Positions 36,976 to 49,300 of a stretch of DNA of 64,000 bases are shown here, one piece after another. The DNA is from Stercorarius parasiticus. Lineage: Eukaryota > Chordata > Aves > Charadriiformes > Stercorariidae. Position 1 is the stretch's first letter. The number at the start of each line of letters is the position of its first letter. The position numbers were made by a program, and so were the translations under genes. The notes under the pieces are model-generated. The model made no database searches. It worked only from the letters and a program-made list of their open reading frames with translations, and was not told the DNA's origin. The DNA is taken from the NCBI GenBank assembly GCA_013396915.1, contig VWZL01002573.1, positions 1,862,323 through 1,926,322 on the forward strand, read 5' to 3'.

Positions 36976-38054
36976 TCCTGTCTATTGAAAGACTCCCACT
37001 TATTATATTATAGGCTGTAAAGCAGACCTTTAACGAGTCCAGACTCCGAAACTAGGTGTGGTATTGTGCCTATGGTACCCACCAAAAAAAAATCCATCCC
37101 ATATAAAATATCCTGATAAAGTCTTTACACTTGTGTTTCTGATGACTTTGACGAGGTAGTTTTTTATGCAATAGAGGGAAACTCTGAAAAGGGAAAACAA
37201 GCTGGTGGGAAAGGCTAGGAAGGATTGATAACTTGCTCAAGACAGCAACAGAAACATGGGTAAATGGCCTGTTGGGGTTGCTGGTAAGGCGATATTGGGG
37301 GATGATGCTTCCCAATAAAAGCAGTTAGGAAAACTGTCTTTCAAATTCAGAAGAAAAGGTGCCAAATGAGAAAAAGTGCTGAGGGTGTGTCAGGGATTCT
37401 GGTAGAGGGAAACTTGTGTTGAAGAAACAGGTGAAGAGAAGCTTGGCAGAAGAAAGGAGAAGAGTTTTAGGGCTACAGCCCTCCTGTCAAAGCACAGGAG
37501 TTTTTGCATAAGTAATGAAGGAATACAAATTCAATGAGGACTTAGGAATTTTGCCTCCTTGCTGTTGGTAAGGTATCAACTAGTGGAAGCCCCAGCATAC
37601 TTTGCATGCTGTCCTCACAGTGATGTACTCACAGGTTTGAAGACAGAAGACATCCGTTTACACGTCTTTTGGCCATGATGCCTGCAAACATTTTCGTCAA
37701 GTAGTTCCTTCTTATTTCCCACCTGAGACAGCATTTCTCTGGAAGTAACTAAAAGTTGTAGCCATTCTTCCTCATTAAGGTTTTCAAATAAACTTGGGAA
37801 AAAAAAAAATTGTTTGTGACCAGCACATGTTTGCCTGTATGAGAATGATATGTGGTTGGTTCCTACCATTAAAACACTCCATGGACAAAACACTCCCACT
37901 GTGGGTCAGATGTCACGTCTATACACATGGCACTCCCAAAACACTTTAAATGCTACATCAAATCCAGTGTTTAAAAATAACTTTCTCTAACCAAGGTCTG
38001 AGTAAAACTTGTGAAGGACTTGGCCTCGTAATTCAGAGTCATCATCATCAACAA
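36976..38054. other. Unique non-coding DNA
   Basis: No gene was recognised. The A-run near 37799-37809 underlies a low-quality minus-strand open frame (37615-37899). Confidence 0.5.
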
Positions 38055-38265
38055 GCTTTCACTTGGATAGCACCTTTCATTCAAAGATCTCGGAACACTT
38101 AATTTAATTAAGCCTTTCAACAAAGCCATAATGCAGCCAAATGTTATAATAACTGCTTGTAGAGGTTTGAATCTGAGACAAAGAGAGGTTAAATGAGTCT
38201 CCCAAGGTCCCAGAACGAATTAATAACATCGCCAAGAAGAGGCTGCAAAGCCAGACCCGTAGCCC
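38055..38265 (-). repeat. MIR-type SINE relic, long copy
   Basis: Begins 'cacttggatagcacctttca', 'ttcaaagatctcggaacact', TTAATTTAATTAAGCCTTTC, 'aacaaagccataatgcagcc', and later 'gagacaaagagaggttaaat', GAGTCTCCCAAGGTCCCAGA and 'ggctgcaaagccagacccgt'. The order matches a full-length amniote MIR read on the minus strand. It resembles the element at 21555-21660, whose 'tttccgagccctttgcaaag' segment aligns with this copy. Confidence 0.75.
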
Positions 38266-40596
38266 TCTCCCTCACCTCAAGCCACGCTCCTTCCCTCCTC
38301 TCTCACCCCGACACGGGTGGGTTTCTGTGCCCACTGGGCTGTACTGGGCATGACGCTGGACCTCTCTCAGCCTCTAGGGAGGCTGGGAACAGCCCGTGTG
38401 ACAAACACGCAGTGATTTCTCAGCAGGGTTAACTACACCCTGTAAAGGAAGGTGGTAATGGGAACACCCTCCTCCCCAAAACAAGATGACAAGAGGTCTC
38501 ATGGTGCTGTCCTCCACACCACCACTTCCTCTGGGTTACCTTGGGAAGTGGGATTGTTTGCTGTTTTCCCATGGCTAAGATCTGCGAGATCTTTTACGGT
38601 GCACTAGTGGTCTATTTTATAATCCACGTCATCCAAAAGGCTAACACTGGGAGAGCACACAGTCACCTTAGCCCCGCGTGGGGAATTGCTTCAGCCCGGA
38701 GGGAGGAACATCTTGTCCTTGTACCGGCACAATACGATGTACTCTGACTTTTTTCTAGGAGGTCCCTCGCATTCAAACACTGACTCGTCCCGATTCCCTT
38801 AGCCTGGGAGATCTGAGGAGCATACAGGCTGCAGTGGTATGGCTCCAGGCCATACAGCACACACTAAGCATTACCATATGTCACAGAGGCAGCTAGACAA
38901 AATCTTCCCTGAAATGCAAAGAGGAGCGCTAGATACACGTGAAAACTTTGCTAGTTTAAGACCAAACAGCAAAGATTTTGTAAAACAAAACCGGTTTACT
39001 GCTGAGCATCAGCAGCTGCTTTCAAATCTACAAATACATTTACGTTCTACAGAATAAAAATGAGAAGCAATTGATTTCCTAGCTGGCTGCCAAGACCTGA
39101 GATGGGGATTTGTTTTTTCCCCAGGCGTTGCTGTAGGGTTTCAAGCCCCATGACCCGCAGGTGGAGCGACCGCTGGAGCACCGGAGTCTGTGGCTCTCAC
39201 CCCGCTGCCGAAGGAGAGCTGGATCTCATTGATATGAATTGCCCCGTGCTCCGCGGGAAGGATTTGGTCTTTATTCCACCCAGGATTTCCCTGACATAGA
39301 GAAGCTCCAAGATTAAGTATTTGGCCCTTTTGTTCTGGGGACCGGCACAAGGGAGGATGCACCGGGACTGACTGCAGGAGATGCATCACATGCAGGGCAC
39401 GCGGGCTCTCGCCAGCGAGGCCACATCCCATGTTCTTCCCCCTCTATAATCTCATGAACACAAATATTTAATGTCCATCCCAGCCCCAGATTTATAAAAG
39501 GCCATCCATTAACTACTTTCACTGGTTCCCAGTTAAGCTATCTCCACGGTGGGATTGATGCCACTCACGACTGACGTGATACCTTCAATTGGAAGATAAG
39601 ATAGTTATTTGGACTAATTTCCTCATGGAAAAGCCCTGTGTAATCGAGCGGTGTTGAAAACGAGTGGGGCTAGAGAATTACAAACAGGGTCTCCGTTGCT
39701 GACGGTACCCATTTCACTAGTACCATCTAACTAAAGCGCACGCTCCGGGAATCATACAATGCTTAAAACACTGACTTTTCCTTTTAAAATCCAGCCCCTG
39801 GTCCTGATTATCGAGAAGTTAAAAATGTGAGGTTTAAGGCTGAAAAATAGAAAGACAAAGAACAATTCCAATTGTGTTTTTGAAATCTAATTATTCTAAG
39901 CATGATTTTGGAACGTTGGGAGCTGAACGCAGCAGTGTAAATTACACACAAATTCCTACAAAAAGGAAATTATGTAGGTTTAACCTACCTTGTAGTGGTT
40001 TAAGCTTACCTATATTAAGCACATTAAAACAATATGTGACTGTTAATACACGAACCAACATTAAAATAATAACTGCTTCCTCTTAAAGGTTAAATGGGCT
40101 CGATTCTTTGCATGTCCAATGAGCGTCATCACGTTGTATTAATTGCCATCATCTTGCTTGCCCACGTTTCTTGAAAATGCAAGTCTGGGCACTTCTAGCA
40201 TGAGAATTTAGCTTTAAACTCCTTGCCGTGAAAGACCTTTGTTGTGATACGACCCACACAGGTAGAGCAGAGCCTGCAGATGGACCTTCAGTGCTACGCG
40301 CCACCTGGCTCCGTTTACAGGCTCGATGGAAGGCTCCGCACTCAACAGATATTTTCCTCCAGCGATTGCTCATCGTCTTTACAGCCCATAATGAAACTTG
40401 CATTTTAACTTTATTTTAATGAGCTGAAATCCGCCCTCCTCATTGGTGCACACATAGCGTGTTTTTAGTTACGAGATAAACAATTTACTGCAGTATCAAG
40501 GAAACATCGGTTCAGCTTTTAGTAGACTCCCAAATAACGTATGATAAACCCACCCCTCTCTGTTTGTTGCAACAGCTATGGTAAAATAAACTCTCC
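38266..40596. other. Unique non-coding DNA
   Basis: About 2.3 kb without a recognised gene or transposon. Pyrimidine-rich DNA occurs at 38260-38310. Confidence 0.5.
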
Positions 40597-40722
40597 CGGT
40601 GCATTCTGCGGTGACCAAGCCGAGCTCTTTGTCTCAGCCCGTGGAAACGCGTCCCGCTCCCACCCACCGCCCACCAGCCCCAGCGCTCCGCACCCCGCCG
40701 CCGCGCCGAGCTTGGCAAAAAT
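40597..40722. promoter_or_regulatory. CpG-dense micro-island
   Basis: About fifteen CpG dinucleotides lie in roughly 125 bp of C-rich sequence (for example CACCCCGCCGCCGCGCCGAG near 40691), against a background where CpG is rare. It is below the 200-bp island criterion. It may be a small unmethylated regulatory patch or a chance GC peak. No TATA box, start site or open exon is visible beside it. Confidence 0.4.
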
Positions 40723-43700
40723 ACCGTCTCTGCAACCTACAGGTGTTACATTTTTTGCTCCCCCCTCACCCCCACCCCCAGCGACCAGTAACAGCGCTAT
40801 TGGACTAAAATAATATATCTAAAAACAATGTGCTGGCATTGCTGAGAACATACATATAAGGCCACTGAGGTCCACACAGCAAGGATTGCACAATAACCCA
40901 TTAAAATAAACATTTGCAACCACAGATAGCTGGACTGAAATCCCTGCTCTGATACAAATAACATCTGGACAACTTTTGTATGCATCTTCCAGCATAAAAC
41001 ACCCTTGAGAAAAAATAGAAGGCAAGCTAAAAGACAAAGGACCACTAAAGATTTTATTATGCTATGGGTGTGGTGCCATAAATTTGAGGGGATTCAGGCA
41101 AGAGTTGCCAAGCTTGAATTTAAACAGCATGTTGTTTTTAAAAGTTGTAACATTAGTGACGAACAAGTCAGTATTCTTACATAATTAATCCAGTGTGAAA
41201 TAGAGTGACTGGAAGACATCCAGTGGTTTAAAAATAACTCAATCATTTATAAGTTCCACAGTACTATAGGATTTAACATTAAGGCACAGGAAGTGAAGGC
41301 ATCTTGGTACGGAGCATGCTGTTTTAATTCCACAAAAGCTTTATGAATTCTTCTTAACCGAGCTCGCTGTACAACAGCCCTGCGCCGTGCAAAGCGAGGG
41401 AGGTTCCTCTCGAGTGGCTCCCACGTTTAATGACCAGGGTTTTGTGACTGTGATTTTTATTTTTTATTTATTTTTTTTTTTCCTTTCCACCACGGAGAGT
41501 TGTCTCTAGCTGGAGGTGCCATTAAAGAGACAAAAATGGGAGTGCTTTTTTCAAAATGGTAATACTTAACTGGAAAGACTGGGAGAAAGACAAAGATATG
41601 CGGGGAAGCTAATGAGCATCTTCAGAAGGCATATAATCACGGTAGGAATTTGAATGGACATAACATCCAGTGTTATTCGTTAGTGCTGTTTCCAGCTGGC
41701 AACAAGCACAAGTAAGTGCAAACTGGAGACACAGCGTGAGCGGGGCTGAACGTAACGATAAAGAAAAACAGCCAAACAAAACCCTTATTCACTGTGCTGA
41801 CCTGAAGTCGCCACTTACATTTGTAAATCCGAGGGCCCCATTCTGCGAGTTATTCCAACACGAATCTCCAGCAAAGCTGCCTGTAAAAGTAAGGCATGGT
41901 TATAGTCACCATTCCTGCAAGCTGGAAGCAAGCAACAGATATAGATATATTTAAGCCCTCCCCTTACGTGTCCAAAACTGGGGGGGAGATCCAGAGAAAG
42001 CTGTCTCTGGCTGTGCTGTTTTCCAGTTCTCAAGTGAAACTGGTGCACCTTACAGCTCTTAACTTTGGGGCAAGTTCCGGGGACGAGCTGCTGCTGCTAC
42101 GAGGTGAATATCTAGGGCAGGGTTTGGTGAATTGGAAAACTCTACAAATCTAATTCAGAAGGCAAATTGACATGCAGAGTGTTACAGCCATGCCAACGGT
42201 GGGGGATGTCTCCCTTGTGGCATGCATTGCCCTTTCGCCTGGCCCTGCTTAGAGAAGCGTACTCACACCGAAATCACAAGAGACACCAAAAACTTATTGT
42301 GACCAGGTCTCAAGTGATTTCCATGTCTGAAACATCACAGGCCTGCCCCAAACCCCCAGTCTGCACGAGGATATCATGGTCCTTGCAGCACGGCAATTGG
42401 CGGGGGTCCAGAGGAAGCTAAACCCTTTATTGGAAACCAGTCTCCACAAAGCTGCTGGTCTGGATGAAGTGAGATCTGAATTTGAACCACTTCTGAGAAG
42501 TGATTGTGCTGAGCCAGATTTTGGGCCAAGTCTCCTATGTTTGTGTCCAGCTACGGTGTGAGCAGAGAACCTGTACCACCTACGACCCCCAGCCCAGCAC
42601 AACCACCACATCGTGCTTCCAGGTCCAGCCAAATATCTTGACGGCATTTCATCATTCACTGCATCATCCTGCTCTGTGAAAGCCCTCCAGAACCGAGTTT
42701 GCCCCAAAGAATATGTGAATTCCTGATAAAGGGAAATAAGGAATAAAACGAATAGATAGAAGGTGGCTCTTCCTCAGCAGTGCATTTTCTCTTCGCCTGC
42801 CTTGACATGCAGGATGAGAGCAAATACATCAAAATTGTAATCTTGAATGATCAAAATAAATCACATACAATTGATTTTGACTAATGTAAAACTAACTGAA
42901 TACATTTCTGGAAACAGTACTTATGAATTAATAATAGTGATTAAGATGAATTAAACACACAGACTAAATTCTGCCCTACAACATGCTGACTTCCATGGAA
43001 ACTGTGCGTGCACTTAGGGTCTGAGTCTAGCAAGTTAATTCTGAATTATTTTTATCTATTGAATCAAAGTAGTATGTAAAAAAGAATTTATGTGGCTAAA
43101 TAACATGCTATACTTACCAATGTTTATTGAGCTTTCAATATTATTTCTCAAATTAACCGTGTATTTGCTTAACAATGCAAAAAGTGGCTTTGTAAAACCC
43201 ATTACTGCTGGACTGCAGCAAGTCTTAACTAAACAAAGGTGCAAAAGTGTGGCTCAAAACCATAGTTTTATTTCAGTGGATAAGGACAAATTCCAAGAAT
43301 CATTAACCCTGCTTCCTCTTTTGCACTTGTTCCCATTTCCCTATAATGAGAAGTCCGATCCAGAAATTCTCCCTCCACTCTGATAGTATTATGTCCCAAG
43401 TTTGACCCAGCAACATTATGGCAATATTTTCCCTTGAAAAATTCATTTATGTTTTTTCTCTTTCTATATTTCTGTTTTTTTACTTCTATTCTATTTTCTA
43501 TTATTTCTCTTTCTTTAAACCTGTCCTTTCCATATATATACATATTTATATGTACACGCATATTTTTACAGGTATAAGATGCACTTCATTTCTATGTGTA
43601 TATACATATGTGTTTTCTTATATGTATTTGCCTGTCTGCCTCTGTGTTGGATTCATAGATTCTTTATGACAAAATCATTCTTGGACTAGAAACTCTGTGA

Positions 43701-44273
43701 AATTTAGAGTAGGGGAAATGCACCGTGTGGCATTTCCTATGAGGATTTACAGGGGCACATTTAAGAAAGAGAAAAGATTGATTCAAGCAAGTTCAAACCC
43801 GTTAGATGGATAAGCGGTGTTTAAGCTTGGGCATAAGAACAGAAAGAAGGAATAAATATGGATGTGGAAGTGAATTCAAAATGACCTACGTAGCTATATG
43901 GGTTTCTTGAAGGTAGCATGTGTCAGGTTAACCTTTCTTTGCCTGGTATCAGTTCAGATTAATTTAGATGAGAACATCTGCAAAGAAGGACTTGTAGGTG
44001 AGGAGAGGAGAGCCTGTATTATCAGAGGAGATTAAAATAGCTAGGCACACTCAGCCCAATAAAACGAAGGCTGAGATGCAATTTCTGTCTATAAATAAAC
44101 CAATGGGGTTAAAAGAAGTGGGGAGAAGATTTGCTATTAACGGAAGTATGAATGGATATCATCTGGCAGTTAATGAGCTTCGGGAGAAGCTCGAGGAAGG
44201 GACCTGAGAGCGCAAGCTCTCCAGTGGCCATCCCACGAGGGCACGGGGACGGGGGAAGTAAGAAAACAACAGT
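40723..44273. other. Unique non-coding DNA
   Basis: About 3.5 kb without a recognised gene. T-rich runs occur at 41455-41482. A (TA/CA)-rich microrepeat lies at about 43533-43615. Sequence at 42960-43030 weakly recalls an old reptile-type repeat, but not enough to call. Confidence 0.5.
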
Positions 44274-44335
44274 CCCAGAGGCTGTTTAAGATGGAGCTTG
44301 AGCAATTCACATATGGGATTATGAGACGTGGGCGT
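44274..44335 (+). mobile_element. Very old CR1-like fragment
   Basis: 'ccagaggctgtttaagatgg', AGCTTGAGCAATTCACATAT and GGGATTATGAGAC resemble the 3' region of ancient amniote CR1 elements ('gtttaagactgagcttgataagtttatgg...ggtatgatgagac'). Only about 60 bases match and divergence is high. Confidence 0.35.
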
Positions 44336-46281
44336 GAAACCCAGCGCTCAGAGGGTCCCTGCCAGGCCCATGTTGCTAAGATAAAATAAAATAATAATAT
44401 TTTTTTAAAAGTACAGATCTGTAGATTTTTAACACTTGGAAAAAAAATAAGACAACTTTACTGAAAGTGATGAAATCAAAATTTTCCCATCAAAATATTC
44501 CCCCCAAACATTTTGATAGCTAGAAAATATTTTTTTTAGTAGAAAACTCTCTCCTGCATTTGTTCCTAGCGGCTCAAGGCAGAAAGCAGGCAGGACGTCT
44601 GGAAGGGACTTAGACATTTATGCCTCACTGCCACCGGTTGACCTCCTCCAGAGAACTCAGGGTATGCTTGGATTAGTCTTCATCTTTCTGGTGATTAAAC
44701 AGCACTTGGTCTCACCTCTCGCTAAATCCTAATGACATACGATACGGTGTCTCTGTGCTAGATGTTAACAGCAAAATGGGCTGTTTTCTCATCCATGGGC
44801 GCCTGCCAAAAGGAAGGTCCCATTCCTCCCCTTTTGCCACAGACTGGACAAGGACAGGGTCTGGCTCATGGCAAGGACATTCAGGGCAGGCACTGGAATG
44901 GTTTCTTGGAGACACCGATGGCTCTTCTACGTATGATCTGAAACAACGGGTTGGGCAAATATCTGCTGCTACATACCCATAGTTGATCTTACCTTAGGCC
45001 AGCTGGATGCACCAGATGCTCTAATTAGTAGACCATATCAGAACTTTTCTGTTGAAATTGCTTTTCTAATAGAAAATATCCTTTCCAGGAAAAGATTGTT
45101 GGGAAAACAGGAGCTGGTTCTTTCTGCATTGCTAAAATACAGCTTTCTGGTTAATTGGTTAAAAAGTTTTAATCAATTTCATTTTTATCAGCGACTTGAA
45201 ACACCACTGTGAATTTCTAAAAATAGGATATTTTTGGAAATCCTTCCGTATGAAAAATGTTGTGGTTTTAAATTTTCATCCAAGAGTTGGATTAATTTCT
45301 ATTCTAAAAACAGAAAATATGTAATGGGAAGGGATTTCCACTTTCTAGCCAACCATGGCATTTAGTGGTATTATTATAATTGGTTATTTTCATTCCTTTT
45401 ATGTAGAACCATTCATAAATATGCTAAATTGTAGCAAGGACTACTACGCGCAAGTTAGTTTTTACAGAATAGGGCAATAAATAGCAGAATGCTATTTTCT
45501 AAAAGAAAAAAAAAAATAAAATGAAAACTTTGGTTTGGGGTCAAGACTTGTATGCAAATATAATTACTGGACAGGCCAGAAAATATTAAAGGTAAAGATT
45601 TATAGTGAAATAACAAACCTGAAAATAATGAACCTGAAAATAATTAAACGCATTTAAATGTTCCCAACTTTTGGAAGTTGCTATCAGGTAGCATAAAGGA
45701 AGTGGTACACTCAAAACTTGGCCCTTGCTCTTCAAGATGCTGAAGGCTCTCCAGTACAGTCACTAGATGGATACAAGCTGTATCTGACACAGGAGCTTGC
45801 TGCTAATTGGTAGAGGCCAATGACAAATTAGAGAGAAACATCCGACATCCTGATAAAATAATCTTGGGTTTTCAAGACTCTGATTTTGATTACTCCATGG
45901 AAACATATAAGGAGAAAAGAATTTACAATAGCCGTGACCTGGTCTTTGCAAATAAAGAGCACAAAGGAACTGCTTGGAAATGAAATTCTTAACACTGACC
46001 TGGAATTTAGATGCCATGGTTTGAAATTCCTATGTCAACAAGTAAAAGAAATCCAGGAAAAAGTTCCCAAATGCAAAAGGCACGACATATTCAGAATGAG
46101 AAGCCTCTGAAGGAAGGTGGAAACGGCCACACGGCCTACCCATACGTTGTGGTGTCTCAGATGTTAATCCAAGTACCTGCCACGGGAGTTAGTGATAACC
46201 CAGGTGTTGATACTGCACCTGTATTCCACTCAGCAGAACATCAGTCCTGCAGTGGTTTGATATACAGTATATGACGCTAAA
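44336..46281. other. Unique AT-rich DNA
   Basis: Contains a 15-bp tandem pair at 45616-45645 and no recognised gene. The minus frame at 45763-46017 has no recognisable domain. Confidence 0.5.
45616..45645 (+). repeat. 15-bp tandem pair
   Basis: AACCTGAAAATAAT occurs at 45616-45629 and at 45631-45644. Confidence 0.7.
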
Positions 46282-46321
46282 CATGCCAGCTATAGAATTG
46301 CACAGACTGTTAGCTGGCATG
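46282..46321. repeat. Perfect 11-bp inverted repeat with 18-nt loop
   Basis: CATGCCAGCTA at 46282-46292 pairs exactly with TAGCTGGCATG at 46311-46321. The stem is too short for a microRNA precursor. It may be a chance palindrome or a paired binding site (each arm contains CAGCT, an E-box-like core). Confidence 0.6.
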
Positions 46322-49300
46322 AACATATATATATTATTTTTATAATTTAATTTTCCATGATCCTATAAATCCATAGGGTAAACGGACTTTGACAAAATAC
46401 CTGTGGTTTACACTGAAAGAACAGCATTAAAGGGTTTGCTTAGGCTTATAAAGGTAGGCTTTCTTTCCATTACCTATGTTCTTCTCATAAGAGAAAACTT
46501 CCCCTTCCCTTCCTTTGCCAAAATTTCTAGGCCACAAACGTTATCTGCAGCATAATGGAATCCATCTGCTATCACCTGATGCATAGCCTCTCAGTTGGCA
46601 ACCTGTGTCTTGCATTAACATAAAGATGAAATATTTCCTTTCCTGATCAAAGCAGCATACAGCTACCGTACCGCTGAATTAACATGGTTAATACAACTTA
46701 GAGGATGGACACTCTGGTGTTGACACTGGTTTTGGTGCATAAATTATTCACTGCACCTAGTATGTACAAGGAGCTGATGCGACGAGGGTTTGAGAAGCCT
46801 GTAGAAGACCAAACAGCTTTAGGGGACCAGCCAAATTTCTGGAGACGTGGGTGAAAGGGAAAAGTAAAAATGATGATAGTCCCCAGGACACAGAAGAAAG
46901 ATTTTTGTCAGATATTCCATTGCCTCCAACATTTGCAGCAGGAAGATATGACAAATGTTTCAAGCTATAACATCCCCACACACATTTTAAAGGTTCTGCT
47001 CCTAACCTTTGTTGAAACCTGAACGAAGGAAATAGATCCGGTCCCATCATTTACAGATCATTAATGGGAAAAGTGATTATTTGCCTTTAGAGAAGATACC
47101 CACTGAAAAACGATGACATTATGCTCTCTTTAAAGGGATGCTGCAGCTTTTATAGTTGCTCTTGGTACAATTCATTTCTGTGAACTGCATGTCAGAAGGC
47201 TTTACCACTGCCATTAGAGATAAGTGCTATGGCTGGGCTGGGAACCCGCCCTGGTGCTGCCGCATCTTCTGGGTTTCATCCCCCAAATGCAGCCAAAGAA
47301 CAGCTGAAGTTAAACTGAAAGGTTGGTGGTAAGAAGGAATGATAGGATTGCTTCAGCCTGGCTGAAAGCGAAAATCTGAGAGCACTGAAGGTACACAAAG
47401 GGAAATGAACTTGGCCTGTGAACTGGGCCCTGGGGTTTGCAGATCAATCCAGCCACTGCGACTGCATCAAAAATGTCAGCAATGTGGCAAACCTACTTCT
47501 TGTGCCTGCGTAATCCAACGCTCTGTTTCTCTGAAATAATGCAAACACCCGGTGTTTGCGTATTATCTAACTCTAAGCTATAAAATTACGTATTTGGCTC
47601 ATACTTAAAAGTTGCCCAGGAGAGCCATGCTACTCTTCCTAAAAGTGATAACATTTTCTTGAACATAATTGCATTATTATCCTTTAATTTACTCATATTT
47701 AATAACCAGAATAGGGTTTTTTTCCACTTCCAATGCTGACTTTTTTTTTACACTCTCAGTTTTCACTAATGTTAAAGTCTAGACTAGCTCAACACAGCTG
47801 AGATGAAATATTTCATGCAATATCAGCTTTTTGGCAGCCATTGGATTTGTGTACCCATCAAAACTGCATCTTCTGAGAAGAGAAAGAATTAAGAAAAAGT
47901 CATTTACTCAGTTAATTCTGTAACTATCGATTTCAGTGTAAGCCCCTTCCTCTTTATAAGATTAATTTTGTTCTTCCCATGCCCCGCAGAAAAAGCTTGT
48001 GCCCAGAGAAAAGCCGCTATGAAAGGGATACAAATGAATCTACTTAGATAATTGTAATTCCAGTCAGACACTGGCACCACGTAGTTCACGTTTTATCATA
48101 AGGGACCGATTTCTAGTATTTAGCCATCAGTCTAAAGAGAGCAACACAGAATTTCAACCCCAACACTGCAAAGAAGGAAGAGTTGACTCTAGTCAAGGAG
48201 ACGGTACCTGGGACTTTACTCAAGACCTTCAAATAAGTGGGAGTTTTTGCACGGTGACAGCAACAGCATTTGCATCAGCCTCATGCTGCTAGCGTTCGAC
48301 ATATATTTATCTATAAAATGAGGACCACTAACCCCTTCCGTCCTTTGACAGTGGGTTTGGAGGGGTAACCAAGACAGTGGCCATGCAATCCTGAGCGCTG
48401 CATTACAAACGCCTGACCCATATTGGAGAAGGAACATCAAATAGAAACCTCACCAGTTTCATGTATTTTGTAGCGGAATCACAGCAGAAAGATTTCCCCC
48501 TCCTCTTTTTTCTAATCAAAGACTGATTAATTAATTCTCATTATCTCCATCTCTGTCACAAAGATAGCATGGTGACACTGTCAGAAAGCTGTTGTAATTT
48601 GCCTCAGGCATGGCTGTAATTTGGTGGCGGTTGAAGTGATTGCTCGCTATTTTAGTAGGTCCCATCGCCCCCATGCCCACAGAAAAATGCTCACAGACAA
48701 GAGCTGCGTACACCACTAGGATGGAAATAGGTGGTAAAACCAGTACAAGCCTCACTCTGTGCAACTTCCAAATGAGCAGAGCTCGAGAGAATAAATCATG
48801 GCCTCAGATACTTCCACAATAGCACCAAAGGCAGCTTCAGACCAAGTCAGGACAGACACCATCCAGAAAAACAAAAAAGCCTTTCTCCACAGCAAGATGT
48901 ATTCAGGAAAAACTTCTATGCAGCAGCTGTTATCGAGGCAGAGGAAAGAGTGAATAAAAACTCCTCTCCTAGCAGACTTGCAGAGCAGCAGCCCACTAAA
49001 AGTGACCACATCAGGAAACAGCCCTCACCACAGCTTCATCAGGGTGAGCTGAGACACCACCATGAATGGGGGAGACCAGTAGGACCCATCGTTACTGGCA
49101 GCGCGCAGTACAAACTGAAAGCATCCATAGACAATTGAAACCACATTGCATGAATCCCCCTCGAATCACAAGGTTAATGCAGAAGCAGCTTTCAACTCAG
49201 TGAGCTACATAAACCAGACGAGGTACAGCGAACAATGGCTCATGCGGGTGTCCCAGTTTCCACCAACAATGTTAGCCACATTGGTGGTGACTCAATTTGT

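Noticed and set aside
42960..43035. Possible ancient reptile-type palindromic repeat ('aaattctgccct', 'tgacttccatgg')
   Set aside because: Too few matching positions to distinguish from chance.
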